Below, piece by piece: positions 8,416 through 16,919 of a DNA stretch of 64,000 nt (positions are counted from its first letter, which is position 1; the number at the start of each line of letters is the position of its first letter). The stretch is from positions 62,001 through 126,000 of the forward strand of contig JBCBGF010000008.1 of assembly GCA_038526915.1 (NCBI GenBank), read 5' to 3'. The translations under genes were made by a program, and so were the position numbers. The notes under the pieces are model-generated. The model searched no databases. It worked only from the letters and a program-made list of their open reading frames with translations, and was not told where the DNA came from. The DNA is from JBCBGF01 sp038526915 (lineage in GTDB: Bacteria > Pseudomonadota > Alphaproteobacteria > Rhodobacterales > Rhodobacteraceae).

Positions 8416-9465
8416 ATGGCAACGGGCACCCTCTCTATCGACCTTGACGCAGTGGTCGCCAACTGGCGCGCGCTGGATGCCGAGAGCGCGGCGGATGTCG
8501 AAACCGGGGCGGTTGTGAAAGCCAACGGCTATGGCCTGGGCGCAGACCGGGTGGCCACTGTTTTGGCGCGGGCGGGTGCGCGGAAATTCTTTGTGGCCAC
8601 CACCGAGGAAGGTGCCGAGATCCGGCAGGCACTTGGCCCCGCCCCGGAAATCTTCATATTTTCCGGGCACATGGCGGGCGATACGGATATGATCGGGGAC
8701 CTGGGCCTGATCCCGCTTCTCAACTCGCTCGACCAGCTCACCCGGCATTTCGAGGCTCTGCCGCGTGCGTCCTTTGGCGTGCAACTCGACAGCGGGATGA
8801 ACCGCCTGGGGCTGGAGCCTGCGGAATGGGCGGCCGCACGGGAGGTCGTGCTAAGCGAAGGTCCTGCGCTGGTAATGAGCCACCTGGCCTGCGCCGATGA
8901 ACCGGACCATGAGATGAACCCCGCGCAGCTGCACGCCTTCCGCGAGATGGTGGAGGGCGTGACTGCGCCCAAATCGCTGGCGGCAACTGGCGGGATATTG
9001 CTGGGGGCTGCGTACCACTTTGACGTCACGCGCCCGGGCATTGGCCTCTATGGCGGCGCGCCCTTTACCGACGCGCAACCCGTGATCCAGCTTTCCCTGC
9101 CGGTGATCCAGCACCGCACACTCTCCAAGGGCGAAACCGTAGGCTACGGCAATACCTGGACGGCCCCGCGCCCGGCCCGCATCGCGACCCTGTCGGCAGG
9201 CTATGCCGATGGGTTGATCCGCGCGATGGGTGGCAAGGCCCAAGTGTTCGCCGATGACATCCCCTGCCCGCTTGCGGGCCGCGTGTCGATGGACCTGCTG
9301 ACGGTCGACGTGACCGACCTGCCCAGCGTGCCCGACCGGATGGAAATCGTCGGCCCGGCGCAAGGTGTGGACCGGCTGGCCGAGGCCGCGGGGACCATCG
9401 GATACGAGATTCTGACCTCGCTAGGCGCGCGCTACGCCCGCCAGTATCTGGGAGGCCGGGCATGA
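8416..9465 (+). CDS. alr: Alanine racemase
   Basis: Alr is a PLP enzyme making D-alanine for peptidoglycan. The 349-residue protein has the PLP lysine in AVVKANGYGLG (Lys35) and the partner catalytic tyrosine in LSAGYADGLIRA (Tyr263). Other family segments are DSGMNRLGL, SHLACAD, RPGIGLYGG and GRVSMDLLTVDVT. Its stop overlaps the start of the next gene by 4 bp, so it shares a transcript with the lipid-transport pair downstream. Confidence 0.95.
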   Translation: MATGTLSIDLDAVVANWRALDAESAADVETGAVVKANGYGLGADRVATVLARAGARKFFVATTEEGAEIRQALGPAPEIFIFSGHMAGDTDMIGDLGLIPLLNSLDQLTRHFEALPRASFGVQLDSGMNRLGLEPAEWAAAREVVLSEGPALVMSHLACADEPDHEMNPAQLHAFREMVEGVTAPKSLAATGGILLGAAYHFDVTRPGIGLYGGAPFTDAQPVIQLSLPVIQHRTLSKGETVGYGNTWTAPRPARIATLSAGYADGLIRAMGGKAQVFADDIPCPLAGRVSMDLLTVDVTDLPSVPDRMEIVGPAQGVDRLAEAAGTIGYEILTSLGARYARQYLGGRA

Positions 9466-10235
9466 AGATACTCGCCGCCATCGGCGCGACTGTCTTGGGC
9501 TTTCTCAGCATCATCGGGCGGATCACCATCTTTGCCGTCGATGCCGTCAGCCACCTGTTGCGACCGCCCTACTACCCCAAGGAGTTCCTGATCCAACTGG
9601 GCTTCATCGGGTTTCTCAGCCTGCCCGTGGTCGGCCTCACCGCACTGTTCACCGGCGGCGCGCTGGCCTTGCAGATCTATGCGGGCGGCGCGCGGTTCAA
9701 TGCGGAAACCGTGGTCCCATCGATCGTCGCCATCGGGATCGTGCGCGAGCTTGGCCCGGTTCTGGGCGGGCTGATGGTGGCGGGACGGGTGGCGGCGTCC
9801 ATCGCGGCCGAGATCGGGACCATGAAAGTCACCGAGCAGATCGACGCGCTGACCACGCTGTCCACGCATCCGATGAAGTACCTCACGGTGCCACGTGTGC
9901 TGGCGGCCACGCTGTCGCTGCCCGTGCTGGTGGCGATCGGCGATATTATCGGGATCATGGGCGGCTATCTGGTGGGTGTCACCCGGCTTGATTTCAACGC
10001 CGCCGCCTACATGACCAACACGCTGAACTTTTTGGAAGCGTCCGACGTGATCTCGGGCCTCGTCAAGGCCGCGGTCTTTGGGTTCATCGTGGCCACCATG
10101 GGCTGCTACCACGGCATGAATTCGGGCCGGGGCGCGCAGGGTGTGGGGCGGGCGACGACCAGCGCGGTGGTGTCGTCCTCGATCCTGATCCTCGCCTCGA
10201 ACTATGTCCTGACAGAGGTGTTTTTCTCCGCATGA
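9462..10235 (+). CDS. mlaE: MlaE-type lipid ABC transporter permease
   Basis: This 257-residue inner-membrane protein belongs to the MlaE/YrbE permease family, which moves phospholipids between inner and outer membranes. It shows the family core ELGPVLGGLMVAGRVAASIAAEIGTMKVTEQIDAL (in two parts, about residues 87-121), with several hydrophobic segments and the TLSLPVLVAIGD stretch. It overlaps both alr and the ATPase gene by 4 bp. The substrate-binding MlaD partner is not in this window. Confidence 0.9.
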   Translation: MKILAAIGATVLGFLSIIGRITIFAVDAVSHLLRPPYYPKEFLIQLGFIGFLSLPVVGLTALFTGGALALQIYAGGARFNAETVVPSIVAIGIVRELGPVLGGLMVAGRVAASIAAEIGTMKVTEQIDALTTLSTHPMKYLTVPRVLAATLSLPVLVAIGDIIGIMGGYLVGVTRLDFNAAAYMTNTLNFLEASDVISGLVKAAVFGFIVATMGCYHGMNSGRGAQGVGRATTSAVVSSSILILASNYVLTEVFFSA

Positions 10236-10978
10236 TCGAAATGCAGGGCGTCCATAAAGCCTTTGGCGCGAAAGAGATTTTGCGGGGGATCGATCTGAAG
10301 GTCGATACCGGCGAGAGCCTAGTGATCATCGGGGGATCGGGCACGGGGAAGTCCGTAACGCTGAAATGCATCCTGGGCCTGATCCAACCCGACAGCGGCA
10401 CGATCCTGCTGGATGGCCAAGACGTGCGCAAGGCCGAGCGCGACCCCTTCCTCGCCAAGTTCGGAATGCTGTTCCAGGGCGCGGCCCTCTTCGACAGTCT
10501 GTCGGTCTGGCAGAACGTGGCCTTCCGCCTGCTGCGCGGCTCGCTCAAACGACCCAAGGACGAGGCGCGCGAAATCGCCATCGAAAAGCTGCGCCGTGTG
10601 GGCCTGACGCCGGACGTGGCCGATCAGTTTCCGGCAGAGCTGTCTGGCGGGATGCAGAAACGCGTGGGCCTCGCCCGGGCGATCGCCGCCGATCCGGATG
10701 TGATCTTCTTTGACGAGCCCACCACGGGCCTCGACCCGATCATGGCGGGTGTGATCAACGATCTGATCCGCGAGATCGTGGTGGAGATGGGCGCGACGGC
10801 GATGACCATCACCCATGATATGACCAGCGTCCGGGCCATCGCCGACAAGGTCGCGATGCTGCATGACGGGAAGATCCGCTGGACCGGGCCGATCAGCGAT
10901 CTGGATACCTGCGACGACCCCTATGTGGATCAGTTCATCCACGGCAAGGCCGAAGGGCCCATCGCAGCCGTCCGCTGA
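10232..10978 (+). CDS. mlaF: MlaF-type lipid ABC transporter ATP-binding protein
   Basis: This is the ATPase partner of the upstream permease, with 248 residues. Walker A is GGSGTGKS (residues 34-41), the ABC signature is LSGGMQKRVGLARA, Walker B is DVIFFDEPTTGLDP and the switch is TITHDM. The family-typical signature with M after GG and the start MIEMQGVHKAFG fit MlaF rather than amino-acid importers. It is coupled to mlaE by a 4-bp overlap. Confidence 0.92.
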   Translation: MIEMQGVHKAFGAKEILRGIDLKVDTGESLVIIGGSGTGKSVTLKCILGLIQPDSGTILLDGQDVRKAERDPFLAKFGMLFQGAALFDSLSVWQNVAFRLLRGSLKRPKDEAREIAIEKLRRVGLTPDVADQFPAELSGGMQKRVGLARAIAADPDVIFFDEPTTGLDPIMAGVINDLIREIVVEMGATAMTITHDMTSVRAIADKVAMLHDGKIRWTGPISDLDTCDDPYVDQFIHGKAEGPIAAVR

Positions 10979-11039
10979 TCCAAAGGCGCTGCGGCACGTA
11001 ACCCTCGCCTCGCACCACGTTTCGGCCTAGGCTCTGCCC

Positions 11040-11402
11040 ATGGCGGCAATCAACCTGATCCTGTGGTCCAGCGCATTTTTGTGGCTCTACGCCCTCGTTC
11101 TCGCCATCGCGTGGTTTCGCGCGGTCGCGCGGGAAGAGATCGAGAGCCATGTGGGCCATTTCGTCTCGCTCATGGGTGTGCTTGTCCCGGTGATCGCGCT
11201 CTCGGTCCTGATCGTGCTCATTGGCGGCGCCTTGGGCATACCCTGGATCGTCTTCTTGCTGCCGGTAACCCTGCCAGGCGGATTGGTCATCGCGCTGCAG
11301 CTGGAAGTGTCCCGCCTGTGGGAGCCGACGCTGAAAATAGAGCTTTCGCGGTTGGGTGCCGCGGCGGCGTTGACCCTGGTGAGTGTCTCGCTCAACCGCT
11401 AA
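11040..11402 (+). CDS. Hypothetical small membrane protein
   Basis: The 120-residue protein has three likely membrane segments: about residues 5-25 (LILWSSAFLWLYALVLAIAW), 43-80 (VSLMGVLVPVIALSVLIVLI and the following helix) and a weaker one near the end. I recognise no family. It follows mlaF by 61 bp on the same strand. Codon use is like its neighbours. Confidence 0.6.
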   Translation: MAAINLILWSSAFLWLYALVLAIAWFRAVAREEIESHVGHFVSLMGVLVPVIALSVLIVLIGGALGIPWIVFLLPVTLPGGLVIALQLEVSRLWEPTLKIELSRLGAAAALTLVSVSLNR

Positions 11403-11487
11403 AGCAACCTTCGACCACACGCTTTAACCCTTTGTTATCCCCTCAGACCGTAACCAATAGGTAAATCCCTTGCCCGTTGGACGGCCC

Positions 11488-11883
11488 ATGATCGAAGTCC
11501 TGTTTGACCTCTACCTCCGCACGCTTCTCCAGGCCTTGCCGATATTGACTGCCGCCGCCAGCGGACGGCGGGCGCTGCGGTCGCGCAGTGTCAATGGCGC
11601 GCTCTACACCTTTGTCTTCCTGTTTAGCTGCGCCGCCGCCATCGGCATGTCGGGCGGGCTGCTCGAAGGCCGGCCGGCGGAGGCTGGGGCCATGGTGATG
11701 TCGGTTCTTTGCATCCCGGTCTGGGTGGTTGTCCGCGAACTGACCCGCCGCCCGGAAGCTGCGCTGTCCGAACCCGGGCCGATCGCCCCGCCAGAGGCGC
11801 GGTTTGCCTCCAGCCGCGCGGGTTCACGCGCCGACCGTGAGGGGACGACGCGACGGTTGCATGGGCCGGTTGCCACACGCTAG
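11488..11883 (+). CDS. Hypothetical membrane protein
   Basis: This 131-residue protein has a hydrophobic N-terminal half with about two to three segments (LLQALPILTAAASG, FVFLFSCAAAIGMSGG, AMVMSVLCIPVWVVV). It ends with an Arg-rich, probably cytoplasmic tail of about 45 residues (SRAGSRADREGTTRR). I use the ATG at 11488; a TTG 18 bp upstream is also in frame. No family was recognised. Confidence 0.5.
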   Translation: MIEVLFDLYLRTLLQALPILTAAASGRRALRSRSVNGALYTFVFLFSCAAAIGMSGGLLEGRPAEAGAMVMSVLCIPVWVVVRELTRRPEAALSEPGPIAPPEARFASSRAGSRADREGTTRRLHGPVATR

Positions 11884-12051
11884 CGCGCGACCCTGTGGCA
11901 AAACTGCGGGGCCGTTTGCATTCCGGAAACGCGTTCTGCGCTAGGCGTTGGAGGGAAGCGCACTTCAAAAGGCTTGGGCGTGACGGTCCACACACTCTCT
12001 CCCGTGAAGAATGGCATTTCAGCTTGGCCGCGAAATACGCTAGAGGGCGGC

Positions 12052-13419
12052 ATGGCCAAACCTGCGATCGCCTTCACCTGCACCGCCTGTGGCGCATCCC
12101 ACCGCAAATGGTCGGGACGCTGCGAAAGCTGCGGGGAATGGAACACCATCGTGGAAGAGGCACCGCTGTCTTCCGGGCCCTCGTCGAAGTCTCTGGGCGC
12201 CAAGCGCGGCACGTCGGTCGCCCTCAGCGATCTATCGGCGCGCGAGGCGCCGCAGCCCCGCACAGCCAGCGGACTGGCTGAGCTGGATCGCGTCCTGGGT
12301 GGCGGGCTTGTCCCCGCCTCCGCCGTCCTTGTCGGCGGCGATCCGGGGATCGGCAAATCAACCCTCCTCCTGCAAGCCGCCGCGCGGTTCGCGGCGAGCG
12401 GGCTCAAATCAGTCTATATCTCGGGCGAGGAAGCCACCGCGCAGGTGCGGATGCGGGCAGATCGGTTGGGCCTCGCCGACTCGCCCGTCCGGCTGGGCAC
12501 GGAAACCAACCTGCGCAATATCCTGACGACGCTCGACGCTGAGAAACCCGATCTGGCAATAATCGATTCGGTCCAGACCATGTGGCTCGACACCGTGGAC
12601 AGCGCGCCAGGTTCAGTCGCGCAGGTCCGCGCCGCCGCGCATGAACTGACGACCTACGCCAAGCGCAAAGGCATCGCCGTGATCCTGGTGGGCCATGTCA
12701 CAAAGGAGGGTCAGATCGCCGGCCCCCGCGTTGTCGAGCACATGGTCGACACCGTTCTCTACTTCGAAGGCGAACGCGGCCACCAGTTCCGCATCCTGCG
12801 CAGCGTCAAGAACCGCTTTGGCCCTGCCGACGAAATCGGGGTCTTCGAGATGACCGGCGGCGGGTTGGCCGAGGTCGCCAACCCCTCGGCCCTATTCCTC
12901 GCAGGCCGCGATACACCCGCCCCCGGATCGGTGGTGTTTGCCGGGATCGAAGGCACCCGCCCCGTCTTGTGCGAGCTGCAGGCGCTCGTGGCCCCCACCC
13001 CGCACAGCCAGCCGCGCCGTTCGGTCGTGGGCTGGGATGGCGGGCGTTTGGCGATGATTCTGGCCGTGCTGGAGGCCCGCTGCGGCATCCCCTTCACTGG
13101 ATTGGACGTCTATCTCAACGTCGCAGGGGGCCTTCGGATCAGCGAACCGGCGGCAGATCTCGCTGTGGCGTCCGCGCTACTGTCCGCGCGCGAGGATACG
13201 GCACTCGCCCAAGATACTGTTGTGTTTGGCGAAATTAGCCTATCAGGGGCCCTGCGCCCGGTCGCACAGACCGAAAGCCGGCTTAAGGAAGCCCGGAAAC
13301 TTGGTTTCTCGGGCGCTCTTTTGCCAGATGGAAGCAAAACGGGGTCGGAGCCCGGTATGTCGGTTGAGCAGTTACCCGACCTGCCGTCTCTGGTCGGGGG
13401 CATATTCGGAGCGGGGTGA
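12052..13419 (+). CDS. radA: DNA repair protein RadA
   Basis: RadA is a RecA-like branch-migration protein acting in recombinational repair. The 455-residue protein starts with a four-cysteine zinc knuckle (Cys10, Cys13, Cys24, Cys27 in FTCTACG and GRCESCGEW). The Walker A motif GDPGIGKST is at 96-104 and the RadA-specific KNRFG motif follows in SVKNRFGPADEIG. The C-terminal part is Lon-protease-like (LDVYLNVAGGLRISEPAADL). The ATG at 12052 gives the standard N-terminus; earlier in-frame starts would add sequence without homology. Confidence 0.96.
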   Translation: MAKPAIAFTCTACGASHRKWSGRCESCGEWNTIVEEAPLSSGPSSKSLGAKRGTSVALSDLSAREAPQPRTASGLAELDRVLGGGLVPASAVLVGGDPGIGKSTLLLQAAARFAASGLKSVYISGEEATAQVRMRADRLGLADSPVRLGTETNLRNILTTLDAEKPDLAIIDSVQTMWLDTVDSAPGSVAQVRAAAHELTTYAKRKGIAVILVGHVTKEGQIAGPRVVEHMVDTVLYFEGERGHQFRILRSVKNRFGPADEIGVFEMTGGGLAEVANPSALFLAGRDTPAPGSVVFAGIEGTRPVLCELQALVAPTPHSQPRRSVVGWDGGRLAMILAVLEARCGIPFTGLDVYLNVAGGLRISEPAADLAVASALLSAREDTALAQDTVVFGEISLSGALRPVAQTESRLKEARKLGFSGALLPDGSKTGSEPGMSVEQLPDLPSLVGGIFGAG

Positions 13420-13441
13420 ACCCGCCCGCAGGAGTGAGGCA

Positions 13442-14011
13442 ATGGAAGGTTTCACCATCGTCGACGGCGTCGTTGCGGTCGTCATACTCATTTCAGCGAT
13501 TCTGGCCTATTCGCGCGGGTTTGTGCGCGAGTCGCTGGCCATTCTCGGCTGGATCGGTGCGGCCATCGCCGCGTTCTACTTCACACCCGCTGCGACGCCG
13601 CTGGTGGCCGAGGTTCCGATCCTCAACGAATTCCTGGATGGCAGTTGCGAGTTGTCGATCATCGTGGCCTTCGTTGCGGTCTTCGCTGTCGCGCTGATCA
13701 TCCTGTCGATCTTCATCCCGCTGATCTCTGGCGCCGTGCAACGCTCGGCCCTGGGCGGGATCGATCAGGGGCTGGGCTTTCTCTTTGGCGTCCTGCGCGG
13801 GGCGCTTTTGGTGGTGGTCGCCCTCATCGTCTACGATCGCGTGCTGGTGGGCGAACCCATCGATGTGGTCGATGACAGCCGCACCGCGATGATCTTTGCC
13901 GAACTGCAGGATCAGGTCGCCGACAGCATCCCCTCGGACGCGCCGGGCTGGATCGCGCAGCGGTATGAAGAGCTGGTGGGCAATTGCGGCGCGCCTGAGA
14001 CGGAAGGGTAA
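13442..14011 (+). CDS. cvpA: CvpA family membrane protein
   Basis: The 189-residue protein has four predicted membrane helices and begins MEGFTIVDGVVAVVILISAI, with the family pattern AYSRGFVRESLAILGWIGA. CvpA proteins were named after colicin V production and are linked to envelope stress; the exact role is unclear. The gene lies 22 bp after radA. The usual neighbour purF is not here; the next gene is convergent. Confidence 0.88.
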   Translation: MEGFTIVDGVVAVVILISAILAYSRGFVRESLAILGWIGAAIAAFYFTPAATPLVAEVPILNEFLDGSCELSIIVAFVAVFAVALIILSIFIPLISGAVQRSALGGIDQGLGFLFGVLRGALLVVVALIVYDRVLVGEPIDVVDDSRTAMIFAELQDQVADSIPSDAPGWIAQRYEELVGNCGAPETEG

Positions 14012-14028
14012 GCGCCATAACCGACGCA

Positions 14029-14086
14029 CCGGACTTGATCCGGGGCCCCGGCACGCAAGCGGCAAGAGGTCCTGGATCAGGTCCGG
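14029..14086. repeat. Large palindromic element between convergent cvpA and DUF815 gene
   Basis: Two 19-base arms, CCGGACTTGATCCGGGGCC (14029-14047) and GGTCCTGGATCAGGTCCGG (14068-14086), are inverted copies with three differences. All three can form G-U pairs in RNA, so the transcript could make a 19-bp stem with a 20-base loop. Palindromes of this kind are dispersed in many alphaproteobacterial genomes. Here it may act as a two-way terminator. Confidence 0.75.
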
Positions 14087-14132
14087 GACGGCGCGGTACT
14101 GAATAGCAATCGCGCGGTCACACTCAGCGGGG

Positions 14133-14975
14133 TCAGGCGCTCGACAGCCCCACCCCACGCCGCCCCGCCAGATCCGTCACATACTGCCACGCCACGCGAC
14201 CCGAACGCGCGCCCCGCGTCGCCTGCCATTCAATGGCCTCGGCCCGCAAGTCCTCGTCTGAGATCGTGATCCCAAAGGCATCGCAATAGCCCCGGATCAT
14301 CGCCAGATAGTCGTCCTGGCTGCACGGGTGGAACCCGAGCCAAAGCCCAAACCGGTCACTCAGCGACACTTTCTCTTCCGTCGCCTCGCTGGGGCTAATC
14401 GCCGTTGAGCGCTCATTTTCAATCATATCCCGCGGCATCAGGTGGCGCCGGTTCGATGTGGCGTAGAAGATCACATTCTCCGGACGTCCTGCCACCCCGC
14501 CATCCAGCACCGCCTTGAGCGACTTGTAGTGCTCATCATCATGGCTGAACGACAGATCATCGCAGAACAGAACAAACCGCGCGTCGCTGGCCCGCAGGAT
14601 ATCCAGGAGCCGCCCGATGGAGGGCAGGTCTTCACGCTGCACCTCCACGATCTTGAGCGGATGGCGTGCCGCCACATCGGCGTGCACCGCTTTCACCAGC
14701 GAGGATTTCCCCATCCCCCGCGCGCCCCACAAAAGCGCATTGTTCGCAGGCAGGCCGCGCGCAAATTGTTCGGTATTGGCCAGAAGCGTATCCCGCGCGC
14801 GATCGACCCCCAGAAGCAGCCCCAGATCAACGCGGTTGACCTGGCCCACTGGGCTCAGGCGATCAGGATCGGTGTGCCAGACAAAGGCGTCGGCCTCGGT
14901 AAAAGAGGGTGCAGGCATCGGCGCGGGCGCCAGGCGTTCCAGCGCCGCGGCAATCCGGTCGAGCGGGTCGGTCAT
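14133..14975 (-). CDS. DUF815-type AAA ATPase
   Basis: The 280-residue protein has Walker A GARGMGKSS at residues 84-92, a Walker B-like FVLFCDDLSF, and the sequence NVIFYATSNRRHLMPRDM followed by LSDRFGLWLGF, all hallmarks of the DUF815 family. These are cytoplasmic AAA proteins of unknown substrate. The start overlaps the tatC stop by 4 bp (ATGA), so it is co-translated with the Tat genes. Confidence 0.88.
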   Translation of the reverse strand: MTDPLDRIAAALERLAPAPMPAPSFTEADAFVWHTDPDRLSPVGQVNRVDLGLLLGVDRARDTLLANTEQFARGLPANNALLWGARGMGKSSLVKAVHADVAARHPLKIVEVQREDLPSIGRLLDILRASDARFVLFCDDLSFSHDDEHYKSLKAVLDGGVAGRPENVIFYATSNRRHLMPRDMIENERSTAISPSEATEEKVSLSDRFGLWLGFHPCSQDDYLAMIRGYCDAFGITISDEDLRAEAIEWQATRGARSGRVAWQYVTDLAGRRGVGLSSA

Positions 14976-15913
14976 GCCTTGGGATCGCCTTCCGCGGCTT
15001 CATCCTCGAAGTCATAAAGCTCTTCGTCTTCGTCCAGAAGGCCCTCTTCCCGCATCCGCTTGGTCCGCGCCTTCTCAATGCGTTTCACCAGTTGGATCGA
15101 CACCTCGTAGAGCCCGTAGACCACCGTAAACAGGATCACCTGCGTCACGATATCGGGCGGCGTCACCAGCGCGGCCAGCACCAGGATACCAACCATCGCG
15201 TATTTCCGCATCTGCCCCAGCCCATGCGCCGTCACCAGGCCCGCCTTGCCCATCAGGGACAGCATAACCGGCAGTTGGAAACACAGACCAAACGCCATGA
15301 TGAACTTCAGCGTGATGTCCAACGACTCGTTCACCTTGCCAAAGAACGTCACTTGAATGCCCTGCTCGGTCCCGGGCACTACGGCGGTGTCGGCGGGCAC
15401 GGCCGTTGTCATTCCCGCCAAAAGGTTGGCGAAGATCGAGCTGACATCGGCAAAGCCAAGGAAGAAGCGCATTGCCAAGGGCGTGACAACGAATTGCGCG
15501 AAGGCCGCACCGAGAAAAAACATGAACGGCGAGGCGATCAGGAACGGCAGAAAGGCGTTCTTCTCAGACCGGTAGAGGCCCGGCGCCACAAACCGCCACA
15601 GCTGATGCGAGATGACGGGAAAGGCAATCGCGAACCCGAACACGAATGAGATGCGGAACAGCGTAAACAGATATTCCTGCGGCGAGGTGTATTGCAGCGT
15701 GGGCGACGGGTCGCCCAGCGCACGCAACGTCGCCTCGATCGGTCGGATCAGGAACTGAAGGATCGGTTCGGCCACGGTAAAGGCCAAGACGATCCCGATC
15801 AAAAGCGCGATGACACAGCGGATCAGCCGCGTGCGAAGCTCGGCCAGATGCTCAAGCAGAGGTGCCGCGCTTTGTTCGATTTCGCTGTCGTCGGTATTGT
15901 GGCTGTCGGTCAT
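14972..15913 (-). CDS. tatC: Sec-independent protein translocase TatC
   Basis: TatC is the six-helix receptor that recognises twin-arginine signal peptides. The 313-residue protein shows the core PLLEHLAELRTRLIRC near residues 17-32, the first helix VIALLIGIVLAFTVAEPI, later the family stretch VFGFAIAFPVISHQLWRF, and a terminal helix pair. The C-terminus has a long acidic tail (LLDEDEELYDFEDEAAEGD) beyond the usual end. It overlaps tatB by 4 bp. Confidence 0.96.
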   Translation of the reverse strand: MTDSHNTDDSEIEQSAAPLLEHLAELRTRLIRCVIALLIGIVLAFTVAEPILQFLIRPIEATLRALGDPSPTLQYTSPQEYLFTLFRISFVFGFAIAFPVISHQLWRFVAPGLYRSEKNAFLPFLIASPFMFFLGAAFAQFVVTPLAMRFFLGFADVSSIFANLLAGMTTAVPADTAVVPGTEQGIQVTFFGKVNESLDITLKFIMAFGLCFQLPVMLSLMGKAGLVTAHGLGQMRKYAMVGILVLAALVTPPDIVTQVILFTVVYGLYEVSIQLVKRIEKARTKRMREEGLLDEDEELYDFEDEAAEGDPKA

Positions 15914-16458
15914 TTGCGCCGTTTGCCCCCGGGGCCGGACTTCTTGACCGGACGGTTCTTGGCCGTTGCTGCCGTCGTCCGCGGCGTGAAAGGCACATGT
16001 TCCACCTTGGCGGGCTTGGGCATCGATGCCTCCCGCACCGCCTTTTCGCGCGCACGCGTCTCGGCGATCCGTTTTGAGGTCTCTTCCTGAATACGGTTCG
16101 CCGCTGCCACGCGTTCGGCACGCAGCGCCGCGGTATTGGCGCCCTCCTCAACCTTCGCCTCTTTCGGGGGAGTGGGTTTGGACGGATCCCATTTCCCGAT
16201 GCTGCCCGTCGCCTCACCCAGCGAGTCGAGCCCCATGTTTCGGGTCGACGCCATGCTCTTGAGACTGCTGGCTGTGTCTTTCACGCCGGTCTGCTCCGCC
16301 GCATCGTTCATTGCGCGCTTGAACTCACCGGCCATGTTGCGCGCACGCGCAGTGAATTGCCCCATCTTGCGGAACATCTGGGTAAAGTCCTGCGGACCCA
16401 GAACGATCAGGGCCACCACCCCGATCACCATCAACTCTGACCAACCGATATCGAACAT
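15910..16458 (-). CDS. tatB: Sec-independent protein translocase TatB
   Basis: The 182-residue protein begins MFDIGWSELMVIGVVALIVL, the typical TatB transmembrane helix with Glu8, and then LGPQDFTQMFRKMGQFTARA, an amphipathic helix. The C-terminal half is charged and low in conservation, as usual for TatB. It follows tatA by 25 bp and overlaps tatC by 4 bp. Confidence 0.93.
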   Translation of the reverse strand: MFDIGWSELMVIGVVALIVLGPQDFTQMFRKMGQFTARARNMAGEFKRAMNDAAEQTGVKDTASSLKSMASTRNMGLDSLGEATGSIGKWDPSKPTPPKEAKVEEGANTAALRAERVAAANRIQEETSKRIAETRAREKAVREASMPKPAKVEHVPFTPRTTAATAKNRPVKKSGPGGKRRK

Positions 16459-16483
16459 GTCGCGCGCCTAAGCCGTGGGTCGC

Positions 16484-16705
16484 TCAGACCTTGGGCTTGT
16501 CGTCTTCTTCTTCGGGCGTCACGTCGCGCGCCACGGCGGCGGCTTCATCCTCGATCTCTTGCTTGCCGTCATCCACACCCTTTTTGAAGGCTGTGATGCC
16601 TTTGCCAACCTCGCCCATCAGGGCCGAGATCTTGCCGCGTCCGAACAGGACCAGAACGACAACCGCAATCAGTAGAAGGCCGGGAAGGCCGATATTGTTC
16701 AGCAT
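16484..16705 (-). CDS. tatA: Sec-independent protein translocase TatA
   Basis: At 73 residues this is a normal TatA: N-terminal helix IGLPGLLLIAVVVLVLFGRG, then the amphipathic KISALMGEVGKGITAFKKGV and an acidic tail. TatA forms the protein-conducting assembly. The ATG at 16705 follows a GGGAGAG ribosome site. It is the first gene of tatABC and DUF815, divergent from the WYL regulator; its promoter should lie in 16706-16919. Confidence 0.95.
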   Translation of the reverse strand: MLNNIGLPGLLLIAVVVLVLFGRGKISALMGEVGKGITAFKKGVDDGKQEIEDEAAAVARDVTPEEEDDKPKV

Positions 16706-16851
16706 GGAGTCTCTCCCTTTGCAGGCCGCACCTCGGGCCGCGAAAATCACTGCTGCGGTTCTAGTGGCCCCTGCGACCGGGGAAAAGCGCCAAGTGCTGG
16801 CAGATCGCGTTGCGTGCGCAAATCCTCTGCCTGACTTGAAACTGTTGCACG

Positions 16852-16875
16852 CAACTGACAGGTTTATGTCAGTTG
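16852..16875. promoter_or_regulatory. Perfect inverted-repeat operator before the WYL regulator
   Basis: CAACTGACA (16852-16860) and TGTCAGTTG (16867-16875) are exact reverse complements with a 6-base spacer. The site is 45 bases upstream of the regulator start and about 147 bases upstream of tatA. DeoR/YafY-type HTH proteins commonly bind TGACA/TGTCA palindromes and control themselves, so autoregulation is the likely use. The site overlaps an upstream in-frame ATG at 16866, which argues against that start. Confidence 0.7.
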
Positions 16876-16919
16876 GACGGAATCCACCACCCATCCCCCG
16901 GCACGAATCGACAAAAAAC

